Shown here piece after piece: positions 20,701-29,707 of a stretch of 64,000 nucleotides of DNA (its first letter is position 1; every line of letters begins with the position of its first letter). Source of the stretch: Dermacentor variabilis (taxonomy: Eukaryota; Arthropoda; Arachnida; Ixodida; Ixodidae); contig NC_134568.1 of assembly GCF_050947875.1 (NCBI RefSeq), positions 208,174,845 through 208,238,844 on the forward strand, written 5' to 3'. The position numbers were made by a program, and so were the translations under genes. The notes under the pieces are model-generated. The model was not told the origin of the DNA, ran no database searches, and worked only from the letters and a program-made list of their open reading frames with translations.

Positions 20701-22296
20701 TCGGACGTTAACTACGTGGTAAGTCTGCCAGGAAAGCGGAAAGCACAGCAAGTTTACCACTGTAATCTGCTCAAACCTTATAGACAAAGGGAAGCAGTGG
20801 TGTGCATGATGGTAAACGTTCCTGAAGAGCTTCCGGTCGAGCTTCCGGGACTAGGCTCAGTGACGAACAGGGAAGACACCGGTCAAGTCATTAGTGACCT
20901 TATCAGTAAAGCACCGCTGTCGCCCGAGCAGAAAACCGAACTACACCAGCTATTACAAGAGTTTCAAGGTCTGTTCTCTGAGAGGCCTGGTAGGACTTCT
21001 GTACTTACTCATGATATAGAACTTACCTCCCCAGAGCCAGTACGATCCAAGGCGTATCGGGTGTCACCCCGCCAGAGCGATATTATGGAGGCTGAGGTAA
21101 AGAAAATGCTACAGCTCGGTGTTATTGAGGCAGGTGAGAGTGATTATACCTCCCCTTTGATTTTAGTTGAGGTACCGGGCAAGGAACCTCGTCCTTGCGT
21201 CGACTACCGCAGGCTTAATTCCATCACTAAGGATCAAATTTATCCGATCCCTAACATCGAGGAGCGCCTTGAGAAAGTTAGTAGCGCTCAGTTTATTTCC
21301 ACCCTAGATCTTGTCAGGGGTTATTGGCAGGTTCCACTTACAGAAGAGGCTAGTAGGTATGCGGCGTTCATTTCACCAATGGGAACATTCCGTCCTAAAG
21401 TGTTGAGTTTTGGTTTGAAGAACGCGCCATACTGTTTTTCAAGCCTCATGGATAAAGTGTTGCGGGGACAGCAAGAATTCGCTTTACCGTATCTAGACGA
21501 CGTAGCGATATTCTCCGCATCCTGGTCTGAGCATATGGCACACTTGCGGGCAGTGCTAACCCGCCTGCGCGAAGCGGGCTTGACAGTCAAGGCTCCTAAG
21601 TGCCAGTTAGCACAGGCCGAGGTTGTCTACCTCGGTCACGTGATTGGTCAGGGTCGTCGCCGCCCCTCTGAAATAAAAGTGGCCGCTGTGCGAGACTTTC
21701 CGCAACCGCGCACCAAGACCGATATTCGGTCGTTCTTGGGTGTCGCCGGCTACTATCAGAGGTACATCCCTAGGTACTCTGATATCGCGGCTCCCCTGAC
21801 GGATGCTCTAAGAAAGACAGAGCCTCAAACAGTCGTCTGGGACGAGACAAAGGAAAGAGCTTTTAGCGCCCTAAAGAGTGCCCTAACAAACCAGCCTGTG
21901 CTACGATCGCCAGACTATACAAAAGGGTTCGTTGTTCAGTGCGATGCTAGTGAGCGAGGCATGGGCGTTGTACTGTGCCAACGGGAAAATGGAGAAGTAG
22001 AACACCCCGTCCTGTATGCTAGTCGTAAGCTGACCAGTCGTGAGCAGGCGTATAGCGCCACCGAGAAAGAGTGTGCGTGTCTCGTGTGGGCCGTTCAGAA
22101 ATTGTCATGCTATCTAGCCGGCTCGAGGTTTATCATTGAGACGGATCACTGCCCTCTCCAATGGCTGCAGACCATCTCTCCCAAAAATGGCCGCCTCCTG
22201 CGCTGGAGCCTCGCTTTACAACAATATTCCTTTGAGGTGCGTTACAAAAAGGGGAGTCTCAACGGTAACGCCGATGGCTTAAGTCGAAGCCCCTAA
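17785..22296 (+). CDS. Gag-Pol polyprotein of LTR retrotransposon, copy 1 (integrase before reverse transcriptase)
   Basis: A single uninterrupted frame of 1503 codons. Residues 1-50 form a SAP-like helical start (LRKPKLLELARELGL), followed by a charged coiled coil (about 50-118) and a gag capsid region. A CCHC zinc knuckle spans 363-376. A retropepsin-like site has D417 in RDSAAT, where DSG or DTG is usual. Integrase follows: zinc ligands H662, H669, C699 and C702; catalytic D732, D791 and E826 (34 residues between the last two); and a GPY/F-like module (about 962-1000). Reverse transcriptase comes next (D1175 and YLDD at 1236-1239), then RNase H (D1387, E1427/E1429, D1454, D1497). It would act in cytoplasmic virus-like particles and then in nuclear integration. 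All catalytic motifs are present, so it may be active. No env. Confidence 0.93.
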   Translation: MDLKSLRKPKLLELARELGLDVSDKLRKPELLKAILELEAEDDELSECLETIEERETAKRQERELKEQKEKEERELKEQKEKEERERKEQKEREQQERDRQHALEMKRLEVEMERARNGSQAHGAGERVLFKMTDLMRPFKLGEDIGLFLVNFERTCEKQGFSRETWPQRLLTLLPGEAADVVARLDREEAEDFDKVKSSLLKKYRLSAEAFRRKFRENEKGRSESYTEFAYRLMSNMQEWLKEEKAFGDHEKVLQCFGLEQFYSRLPENVRYWVLDRPDVCTVAKAAELAEEFVTRRARGAKDGQKGEFGLKFERPKFTPMRAKGNTRSADASGSSATEPKETAAAEAERRKRFEMRQARVCYTCQKPGHFSAQCPETTPKVVFFSIGSTDENMKLLEPYMRDLLVNGKECRVLRDSAATMDVVHPSYVEPHMFTGECAWIKQAVEAHSVCLPVAKVLIEGPFGALETEAAVSSMLPPQYPYLFSNRSDHLLREKGLLFGEASVQALTRSKVRELAAKAVVAGPTLSNNEKGSEAQQADIQSTPELNKLESVTLKAPDTGEETPDTGKLEELSTDLLIAPTSDGLNRLLKVSRSALIAEQKKDGSLENVRCNVKEGIARKTARFVERGGVLYRKYLDRRGVEFDQLIVPQCYRQDLLRLSHGGSWSGHLGVKKTKDRLLQEYYWPGCFRDADHFVRTCDTCQRVGKPGDKSRAPLKLVPIITEPFRRLVIDTVGPLPVTATGYRHILTVICPATKFPEAVPLKELSSVEIVNALLSIFARVGFPAEIQSDQGTVFTSALTTTFLERCGVKLLHSSVYHPQSNSVEKLHSVMKRVLRALCFEHRTDWELCLPGVMFALRTAPHAATGFSPAELVYGRSLRSPLRMLRESWEGRGDDPVVVEYVLKLLERLRRAQELSGEAMTKAQQRAKVYYDRTARARRFEVGDEVMILRTSLNNKLDVQWEGPARIVQKLSDVNYVVSLPGKRKAQQVYHCNLLKPYRQREAVVCMMVNVPEELPVELPGLGSVTNREDTGQVISDLISKAPLSPEQKTELHQLLQEFQGLFSERPGRTSVLTHDIELTSPEPVRSKAYRVSPRQSDIMEAEVKKMLQLGVIEAGESDYTSPLILVEVPGKEPRPCVDYRRLNSITKDQIYPIPNIEERLEKVSSAQFISTLDLVRGYWQVPLTEEASRYAAFISPMGTFRPKVLSFGLKNAPYCFSSLMDKVLRGQQEFALPYLDDVAIFSASWSEHMAHLRAVLTRLREAGLTVKAPKCQLAQAEVVYLGHVIGQGRRRPSEIKVAAVRDFPQPRTKTDIRSFLGVAGYYQRYIPRYSDIAAPLTDALRKTEPQTVVWDETKERAFSALKSALTNQPVLRSPDYTKGFVVQCDASERGMGVVLCQRENGEVEHPVLYASRKLTSREQAYSATEKECACLVWAVQKLSCYLAGSRFIIETDHCPLQWLQTISPKNGRLLRWSLALQQYSFEVRYKKGSLNGNADGLSRSP

Positions 22297-22781
22297 CGTT
22301 GGAATCAGCCTCAAAATTGTTGGTTACTGATGTTTTTCTTCCTGAGGCAGGATTTTTTTAAACATATTGCTTTTGTTTAGTGTTTCAAAGTGATGATATG
22401 CTTTCTAGTGCAATTTTCCAATTTGTGGACGCGTTCTGAGTGATGCTAGACTACTGTAGGGAACTAGGCAGTGGTATAAAAAGGGGAAAGAGCCTGGCAG
22501 GGCTTAGTGAGGGTTGTGCCGTGCTTGCTGACTGAGCGGTTGAGTTTCAGCGTAGTTCTAACGCTTGCCGGGAACGAGAACAACAATGTGAACTCTCCCG
22601 AAGTCACTTTGCAGTGTCCCGTGCGAACCTGAACGAGAGAACGAGGCCTTCTCTGTGCGCTGCGCTCAAGAAACGTCGAGGGACGCCCGACTTCGGTTAT
22701 GAGCATCATCGAGCGACATCCCTCCGGACAGCGGATGCAGTCCCCTGTCCATCGGGATCTCCTTCCCCCGGCGGGGCGGTC
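22297..22781 (+). other. Segment between pol and LTR2, with TATA-like and purine-rich tract
   Basis: 485 non-coding bases separate the pol stop from the next LTR. At 22475 there is TATAAAAAGGGGAAAGAG, both a TATA-like box and a polypurine run, about 300 bp upstream of the LTR. The bases right before the LTR (GGCGGGGCGGTC) are only weakly purine-rich. Elements 2 and 3 carry the same segment (28285-28769 and 34220-34704), apart from one base near 22300. Confidence 0.6.
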
Positions 22782-23457
22782 TGTTGCGTTTCGCCTGCGA
22801 CACGCGGTTTTGCCGGCGCGACTGCGGCGGGGCGGCAGACATTTTGGCCCGTTCGGCGTCGCCGCAACGCTCCCCGCCAGGCGTTTCCAGGCGTTTCCAG
22901 GCATGTTCCGATGCCACGTGTCTTCATGTGCGTGTGTGAGTGTATGTGCCATTGTGCCCGAACCAGGCGATGCGACAGCAGGGGTCACCCTCTCCTTCCA
23001 GTCATTGTGCCCGAACCAGGCGATGCGACAGCAGGGGTCACCCTCTCCTCCCAGTCTTTGTGCCCGACCGGCGGCGCTACGACAGTGTGCGTCACCATTA
23101 GCCCATTGTACAATCACGTGCTCGTCTATTGAGGGGTTCCTTCTTGCCCTCAACTGCGAGAGTATAAAAACAGCTGCCCCCGGACGCCAAAAGGAGGGCT
23201 CCGATTTCTTCTGTTGAGTAAAGTGCTCTCCCGTCTCTCTTCTTCGGTCAACCTGACCGCCAACTCTTTGCGATGTTAAAATAAACAAGTTGTTTTGTTG
23301 TTACCAGTCGACTCATGCTTTGCCGGGACCTTCGGATGCTTCCAGTTGTACCCCAGGCCGCCAGGCCAACGCTACCCTTGGGGCTTGCGACCCAGGTACA
23401 ACCACGGGCGTCAGCGCCGAGTTCCCAACAACCGATGCCATCGGTGGGATCCAAACA
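22782..23457 (+). repeat. LTR 2 (676 bp)
   Basis: Shared between body 1 (as its 3' LTR) and body 2 (as its 5' LTR). It has two 53-bp units and T at the position matching 16865. Confidence 0.9.
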
Positions 23458-23772
23458 ACTGTCTGCCAGCGGGGAGATCGCGACAACGGAGGCCAGCAGC
23501 GAAGAGATGCAGTTGACTGTATGCTGAGCAGCTCATCGACGATCCGGGAGCAGTGCAACGAGCCCTGTGTGATGACTGGTTGCCTGCAGCGGAACGACTG
23601 CGCGGAACTCTTGGCTGCGAGGTTTGGTGAGTGCGGGACTTTCTTCTTCTGAGTTTTGCCAGGCTTTTGTTAGCGTCAGAAACAGAGCTGGTAATTGTGG
23701 TTGTCGTTGCTGCCGGGTTAGTTTGCGGCAAGACAATAATGGGCAGTAGAGAAAGCAGCATTCAGAGCAGCC

Positions 23773-26700
23773 ATGGATTTGAAGTCGTTGCGCAAACCGA
23801 AATTGTTGGAGCTTGCAAGAGAGTTGGGTCTGGATGTCTCAGACAAACTAAGAAAACCTGAACTGCTAAAGGCTATTCTTGAGTTAGAGGCTGAGGATGA
23901 CGAGCTGTCGGAATGCCTTGAGACCATTGAGGAGAGGGAGACTGCAAAAAGACAGGAGCGCGAACTTAAAGAGCAAAAAGAAAAAGAAGAGCGCGAACTT
24001 AAAGAACAGAAAGAAAAAGAAGAGCGTGAACGTAAAGAACAGAAAGAGCGAGAGCAACAAGAGCGTGACCGTCAACACGCTTTGGAAATGAAGCGTCTTG
24101 AGGTAGAGATGGAACGCGCTCGTAATGGAAGTCAGGCACACGGTGCAGGAGAACGCGTATTGTTCAAAATGACTGACCTGATGCGGCCGTTTAAGCTTGG
24201 AGAGGACATTGGTTTGTTCCTGGTTAACTTTGAGCGAACGTGCGAGAAGCAGGGGTTCTCTCGGGAAACGTGGCCACAGCGCTTGCTCACTTTGTTACCC
24301 GGCGAGGCGGCCGACGTAGTCGCTCGCTTGGATAGAGAGGAGGCAGAGGATTTCGACAAAGTAAAATCGAGTCTGCTAAAAAAGTACCGGCTGTCTGCGG
24401 AGGCGTTCCGTCGGAAGTTTCGGGAAAATGAGAAAGGCAGAAGTGAGTCATATACAGAGTTTGCGTATAGGCTTATGTCAAACATGCAGGAGTGGCTCAA
24501 AGAAGAGAAAGCGTTTGGTGACCACGAGAAAGTTCTGCAGTGCTTCGGGCTAGAACAGTTTTATAGTCGGTTACCGGAGAACGTGCGATACTGGGTCTTG
24601 GATAGGCCAGACGTTTGTACGGTGGCTAAAGCCGCTGAGCTAGCCGAGGAGTTTGTGACGCGTCGGGCTCGCGGAGCTAAGGACGGTCAAAAGGGTGAAT
24701 TTGGCTTGAAGTTTGAGAGGCCGAAGTTCACACCCATGAGAGCAAAGGGGAACACGCGTAGTGTGGATGCGAGTGGAAGCAGTGCGACCGAACCTAAGGA
24801 GACGGCGGCAGCCGAAGCCGAACGCAGAAAGCGGTTCGAGATGAGGCAAGCGCGCGTTTGTTATACGTGCCAGAAGCCGGGTCACTTTTCGGCGCAGTGT
24901 CCGGAAACAACACCAAAAGTTGTGTTTTTTTCAATAGGCAGCACTGACGAGAACATGAAGCTTCTCGAGCCTTACATGCGAGACCTCCTCGTGAACGGGA
25001 AAGAGTGCCGAGTGCTTCGCGATTCCGCAGCTACGATGGATGTAGTTCACCCGTCTTACGTAGAACCCCATATGTTCACGGGCGAGTGCGCATGGATCAA
25101 GCAAGCCGTGGAAGCTCATAGCGTGTGTCTGCCAGTAGCAAAGGTGCTTATTGAAGGACCTTTCGGAGCGCTTGAGACGGAGGCGGCAGTGTCATCTATG
25201 CTGCCACCCCAGTACCCGTACCTATTTTCAAACAGGTCCGATCACCTCCTGCGCGAGAAGGGGCTTTTGTTTGGTGAAGCTAGTGTTCAGGCCTTAACCA
25301 GATCGAAGGTTCGGGAGCTCGCTGCAAAGGCGGTAGTTGCGGGGCCGACGTTATCAAACAACGAAAAAGGGTCAGAGGCGCAGCAAGCTGATATTCAGAG
25401 CACGCCCGAACTGAATAAACTTGAGTCTGTAACGTTAAAGGCGCCAGATACTGGAGAGGAAACGCCCGACACGGGAAAGTTAGAAGAGCTATCTACTGAT
25501 TTGCTCATCGCGCCTACGTCAGACGGACTTAATAGGTTGCTAAAAGTCAGCCGGTCGGCTTTGATAGCCGAGCAAAAAAAGGATGGCAGCCTGGAAAACG
25601 TGCGCTGCAATGTCAAAGAAGGTATCGCCAGGAAAACTGCGCGTTTTGTGGAAAGAGGTGGAGTCCTGTACCGGAAGTATCTAGACCGCCGAGGAGTGGA
25701 GTTCGATCAGCTGATCGTGCCTCAATGCTATCGTCAGGATCTGTTGCGCTTGTCACACGGGGGTTCGTGGTCCGGACACCTAGGAGTTAAGAAAACTAAG
25801 GACCGTCTCTTGCAAGAGTACTATTGGCCAGGGTGTTTTCGGGACGCAGACCATTTCGTGAGGACATGTGACACTTGTCAGCGGGTGGGCAAACCAGGGG
25901 ACAAATCAAGGGCGCCGTTGAAATTGGTACCTATCATAACGGAGCCTTTTAGACGGCTCGTTATTGATACAGTGGGACCTCTGCCGGTAACAGCCACGGG
26001 GTACAGACACATTTTGACTGTGATCTGCCCAGCGACAAAGTTCCCTGAAGCAGTGCCGCTTAAAGAACTCAGCTCAGTTGAGATAGTTAATGCACTACTG
26101 TCCATATTTGCGCGAGTTGGTTTCCCTGCGGAAATCCAATCAGATCAGGGCACAGTGTTTACTAGCGCTTTGACGACAACTTTTCTCGAAAGGTGTGGGG
26201 TAAAGCTGTTACACAGCTCAGTGTACCACCCACAGTCGAATTCCGTTGAGAAGCTCCACTCCGTCATGAAGCGCGTGTTGAGAGCGTTGTGTTTTGAACA
26301 TCGAACTGACTGGGAGCTGTGTCTGCCTGGGGTGATGTTTGCTTTAAGGACCGCGCCGCATGCGGCTACGGGGTTTTCGCCAGCTGAACTGGTGTACGGT
26401 CGTTCGCTTCGATCTCCGCTTCGCATGCTTCGAGAATCGTGGGAAGGTAGGGGCGACGACCCAGTCGTGGTGGAGTACGTACTTAAGCTCCTCGAACGCT
26501 TAAGAAGGGCACAGGAGTTGTCAGGTGAAGCAATGACAAAGGCCCAGCAGAGGGCCAAGGTTTATTATGATCGGACAGCCAGGGCCCGTCGTTTTGAGGT
26601 GGGCGATGAGGTCATGATATTGCGCACATCGCTAAACAACAAACTAGACGTGCAGTGGGAGGGCCCAGCACGAATTGTTCAGAAACTGTCGGACGTTAAC

Positions 26701-28284
26701 TACGTGGTAAGTCTGCCAGGAAAGCGGAAAGCACAGCAAGTTTACCACTGTAATCTGCTCAAACCTTATAGACAAAGGGAAGCAGTGGTGTGCATGATGG
26801 TAAACGTTCCTGAAGAGCTTCCGGTCGAGCTTCCGGGACTAGGCTCAGTGACGAACAGGGAAGACACCGGTCAAGTCATTAGTGACCTTATCAGTAAAGC
26901 ACCGCTGTCGCCCGAGCAGAAAACCGAACTACACCAGCTATTACAAGAGTTTCAAGGTCTGTTCTCTGAGAGGCCTGGTAGGACTTCTGTACTTACTCAT
27001 GATATAGAACTTACCTCCCCAGAGCCAGTACGATCCAAGGCGTATCGGGTGTCACCCCGCCAGAGCGATATTATGGAGGCTGAGGTAAAGAAAATGCTAC
27101 AGCTCGGTGTTATTGAGGCAGGTGAGAGTGATTATACCTCCCCTTTGATTTTAGTTGAGGTACCGGGCAAGGAACCTCGTCCTTGCGTCGACTACCGCAG
27201 GCTTAATTCCATCACTAAGGATCAAATTTATCCGATCCCTAACATCGAGGAGCGCCTTGAGAAAGTTAGTAGCGCTCAGTTTATTTCCACCCTAGATCTT
27301 GTCAGGGGTTATTGGCAGGTTCCACTTACAGAAGAGGCTAGTAGGTATGCGGCGTTCATTTCACCAATGGGAACATTCCGTCCTAAAGTGTTGAGTTTTG
27401 GTTTGAAGAACGCGCCATACTGTTTTTCAAGCCTCATGGATAAAGTGTTGCGGGGACAGCAAGAATTCGCTTTACCGTATCTAGACGACGTAGCGATATT
27501 CTCCGCATCCTGGTCTGAGCATATGGCACACTTGCGGGCAGTGCTAACCCGCCTGCGCGAAGCGGGCTTGACAGTCAAGGCTCCTAAGTGCCAGTTAGCA
27601 CAGGCCGAGGTTGTCTACCTCGGTCACGTGATTGGTCAGGGTCGTCGCCGCCCCTCTGAAATAAAAGTGGCCGCTGTGCGAGACTTTCCGCAACCGCGCA
27701 CCAAGACCGATATTCGGTCGTTCTTGGGTGTCGCCGGCTACTATCAGAGGTACATCCCTAGGTACTCTGATATCGCGGCTCCCCTGACGGATGCTCTAAG
27801 AAAGACAGAGCCTCAAACAGTCGTCTGGGACGAGACAAAGGAAAGAGCTTTTAGCGCCCTAAAGAGTGCCCTAACAAACCAGCCTGTGCTACGATCGCCA
27901 GACTATACAAAAGGGTTCGTTGTTCAGTGCGATGCTAGTGAGCGAGGCATGGGCGTTGTACTGTGCCAACGGGAAAATGGAGAAGTAGAACACCCCGTCC
28001 TGTATGCTAGTCGTAAGCTGACCAGTCGTGAGCAGGCGTATAGCGCCACCGAGAAAGAGTGTGCGTGTCTCGTGTGGGCCGTTCAGAAATTGTCATGCTA
28101 TCTAGCCGGCTCGAGGTTTATCATTGAGACGGATCACTGCCCTCTCCAATGGCTGCAGACCATCTCTCCCAAAAATGGCCGCCTCCTGCGCTGGAGCCTC
28201 GCTTTACAACAATATTCCTTTGAGGTGCGTTACAAAAAGGGGAGTCTCAACGGTAACGCCGATGGCTTAAGTCGAAGCCCCTAA
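23773..28284 (+). CDS. Gag-Pol polyprotein, copy 2
   Basis: Identical in length (1503 codons) and domain order to copy 1: CCHC gag, protease-like DSA site, HHCC and DD34E integrase, YLDD reverse transcriptase, RNase H. The only protein difference I see from copy 1 is residue 331, valine here and alanine in copies 1 and 3, caused by a GCG to GTG change. All catalytic motifs are intact. It starts at the same GCAGCCATGG context, 315 bp after LTR2. Confidence 0.93.
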   Translation: MDLKSLRKPKLLELARELGLDVSDKLRKPELLKAILELEAEDDELSECLETIEERETAKRQERELKEQKEKEERELKEQKEKEERERKEQKEREQQERDRQHALEMKRLEVEMERARNGSQAHGAGERVLFKMTDLMRPFKLGEDIGLFLVNFERTCEKQGFSRETWPQRLLTLLPGEAADVVARLDREEAEDFDKVKSSLLKKYRLSAEAFRRKFRENEKGRSESYTEFAYRLMSNMQEWLKEEKAFGDHEKVLQCFGLEQFYSRLPENVRYWVLDRPDVCTVAKAAELAEEFVTRRARGAKDGQKGEFGLKFERPKFTPMRAKGNTRSVDASGSSATEPKETAAAEAERRKRFEMRQARVCYTCQKPGHFSAQCPETTPKVVFFSIGSTDENMKLLEPYMRDLLVNGKECRVLRDSAATMDVVHPSYVEPHMFTGECAWIKQAVEAHSVCLPVAKVLIEGPFGALETEAAVSSMLPPQYPYLFSNRSDHLLREKGLLFGEASVQALTRSKVRELAAKAVVAGPTLSNNEKGSEAQQADIQSTPELNKLESVTLKAPDTGEETPDTGKLEELSTDLLIAPTSDGLNRLLKVSRSALIAEQKKDGSLENVRCNVKEGIARKTARFVERGGVLYRKYLDRRGVEFDQLIVPQCYRQDLLRLSHGGSWSGHLGVKKTKDRLLQEYYWPGCFRDADHFVRTCDTCQRVGKPGDKSRAPLKLVPIITEPFRRLVIDTVGPLPVTATGYRHILTVICPATKFPEAVPLKELSSVEIVNALLSIFARVGFPAEIQSDQGTVFTSALTTTFLERCGVKLLHSSVYHPQSNSVEKLHSVMKRVLRALCFEHRTDWELCLPGVMFALRTAPHAATGFSPAELVYGRSLRSPLRMLRESWEGRGDDPVVVEYVLKLLERLRRAQELSGEAMTKAQQRAKVYYDRTARARRFEVGDEVMILRTSLNNKLDVQWEGPARIVQKLSDVNYVVSLPGKRKAQQVYHCNLLKPYRQREAVVCMMVNVPEELPVELPGLGSVTNREDTGQVISDLISKAPLSPEQKTELHQLLQEFQGLFSERPGRTSVLTHDIELTSPEPVRSKAYRVSPRQSDIMEAEVKKMLQLGVIEAGESDYTSPLILVEVPGKEPRPCVDYRRLNSITKDQIYPIPNIEERLEKVSSAQFISTLDLVRGYWQVPLTEEASRYAAFISPMGTFRPKVLSFGLKNAPYCFSSLMDKVLRGQQEFALPYLDDVAIFSASWSEHMAHLRAVLTRLREAGLTVKAPKCQLAQAEVVYLGHVIGQGRRRPSEIKVAAVRDFPQPRTKTDIRSFLGVAGYYQRYIPRYSDIAAPLTDALRKTEPQTVVWDETKERAFSALKSALTNQPVLRSPDYTKGFVVQCDASERGMGVVLCQRENGEVEHPVLYASRKLTSREQAYSATEKECACLVWAVQKLSCYLAGSRFIIETDHCPLQWLQTISPKNGRLLRWSLALQQYSFEVRYKKGSLNGNADGLSRSP

Positions 28285-28769
28285 CGTAGGAATCAGCCTC
28301 AAAATTGTTGGTTACTGATGTTTTTCTTCCTGAGGCAGGATTTTTTTAAACATATTGCTTTTGTTTAGTGTTTCAAAGTGATGATATGCTTTCTAGTGCA
28401 ATTTTCCAATTTGTGGACGCGTTCTGAGTGATGCTAGACTACTGTAGGGAACTAGGCAGTGGTATAAAAAGGGGAAAGAGCCTGGCAGGGCTTAGTGAGG
28501 GTTGTGCCGTGCTTGCTGACTGAGCGGTTGAGTTTCAGCGTAGTTCTAACGCTTGCCGGGAACGAGAACAACAATGTGAACTCTCCCGAAGTCACTTTGC
28601 AGTGTCCCGTGCGAACCTGAACGAGAGAACGAGGCCTTCTCTGTGCGCTGCGCTCAAGAAACGTCGAGGGACGCCCGACTTCGGTTATGAGCATCATCGA
28701 GCGACATCCCTCCGGACAGCGGATGCAGTCCCCTGTCCATCGGGATCTCCTTCCCCCGGCGGGGCGGTC
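28285..28769 (+). other. Segment between pol copy 2 and LTR3
   Basis: Same 485-bp sequence as 22297-22781, including the TATAAAAAGGGG tract. It reads CGTAGG, where copy 1 has CGTTGG just after the stop codon. Confidence 0.6.
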
Positions 28770-29392
28770 TGTTGCGTTTCGCCTGCGACACGCGGTTTTG
28801 CCGGCGCGACTGCGGCGGGGCGGCAGACATTTTGGCCCGTTCGGCGTCGCCGCAACGCTCCCCGCCAGGCGTTTCCAGGCGTTTCCAGGCATGTTCCGAT
28901 GCCACGTGTCTTCATGTGCGTGTGTGAGTGTATGTGCCATTGTGCCCGAACCAGGCGATGCGACAGCAGGGGTCACCCTCTCCTCCCAGTCTTTGTGCCC
29001 GACCGGCGGCGCTACGACAGTGTGCGTCACCATTAGCCCATTGTACAATCACGTGCTCGTCTATTGAGGGGTTCCTTCTTGCCCTCAACTGCGAGAGTAT
29101 AAAAACAGCTGCCCCCGGACGCCAAAAGGAGGGCTCCGATTTCTTCTGTTGAGTAAAGTGCTCTCCCGTCTCTCTTCTTCGGTCAACCTGACCGCCAACT
29201 CTTTGCGATGTTAAAATAAACAAGTTGTTTTGTTGTTACCAGTCGACTCATGCTTTGCCGGGACCTTCGGATGCTTCCAGTTGTACCCCAGGCCGCCAGG
29301 CCAACGCTACCCTTGGGGCTTGCGACCCAGGTACAACCACGGGCGTCAGCGCCGAGTTCCCAACAACCGATGCCATCGGTGGGATCCAAACA
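28770..29392 (+). repeat. LTR 3 (623 bp, one 53-bp unit fewer)
   Basis: Same ends as the other LTRs, but it holds a single copy of the 53-bp unit that begins near CATTGTGCCCGAACCAGG. The 53-bp difference accounts exactly for the shorter third period of the array. Confidence 0.9.
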
Positions 29393-29707
29393 ACTGTCTG
29401 CCAGCGGGGAGATCGCGACAACGGAGGCCAGCAGCGAAGAGATGCAGTTGACTGTATGCTGAGCAGCTCATCGACGATCCGGGAGCAGTGCAACGAGCCC
29501 TGTGTGATGACTGGTTGCCTGCAGCGGAACGACTGCGCGGAACTCTTGGCTGCGAGGTTTGGTGAGTGCGGGACTTTCTTCTTCTGAGTTTTGCCAGGCT
29601 TTTGTTAGCGTCAGAAACAGAGCTGGTAATTGTGGTTGTCGTTGCTGCCGGGTTAGTTTGCGGCAAGACAATAATGGGCAGTAGAGAAAGCAGCATTCAG
29701 AGCAGCC

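Noticed and set aside
22464..23288. 274-codon minus-strand frame across the LTR
   Set aside because: Spans pol 3' non-coding sequence and the LTR; changes with the 53-bp unit; no domain.
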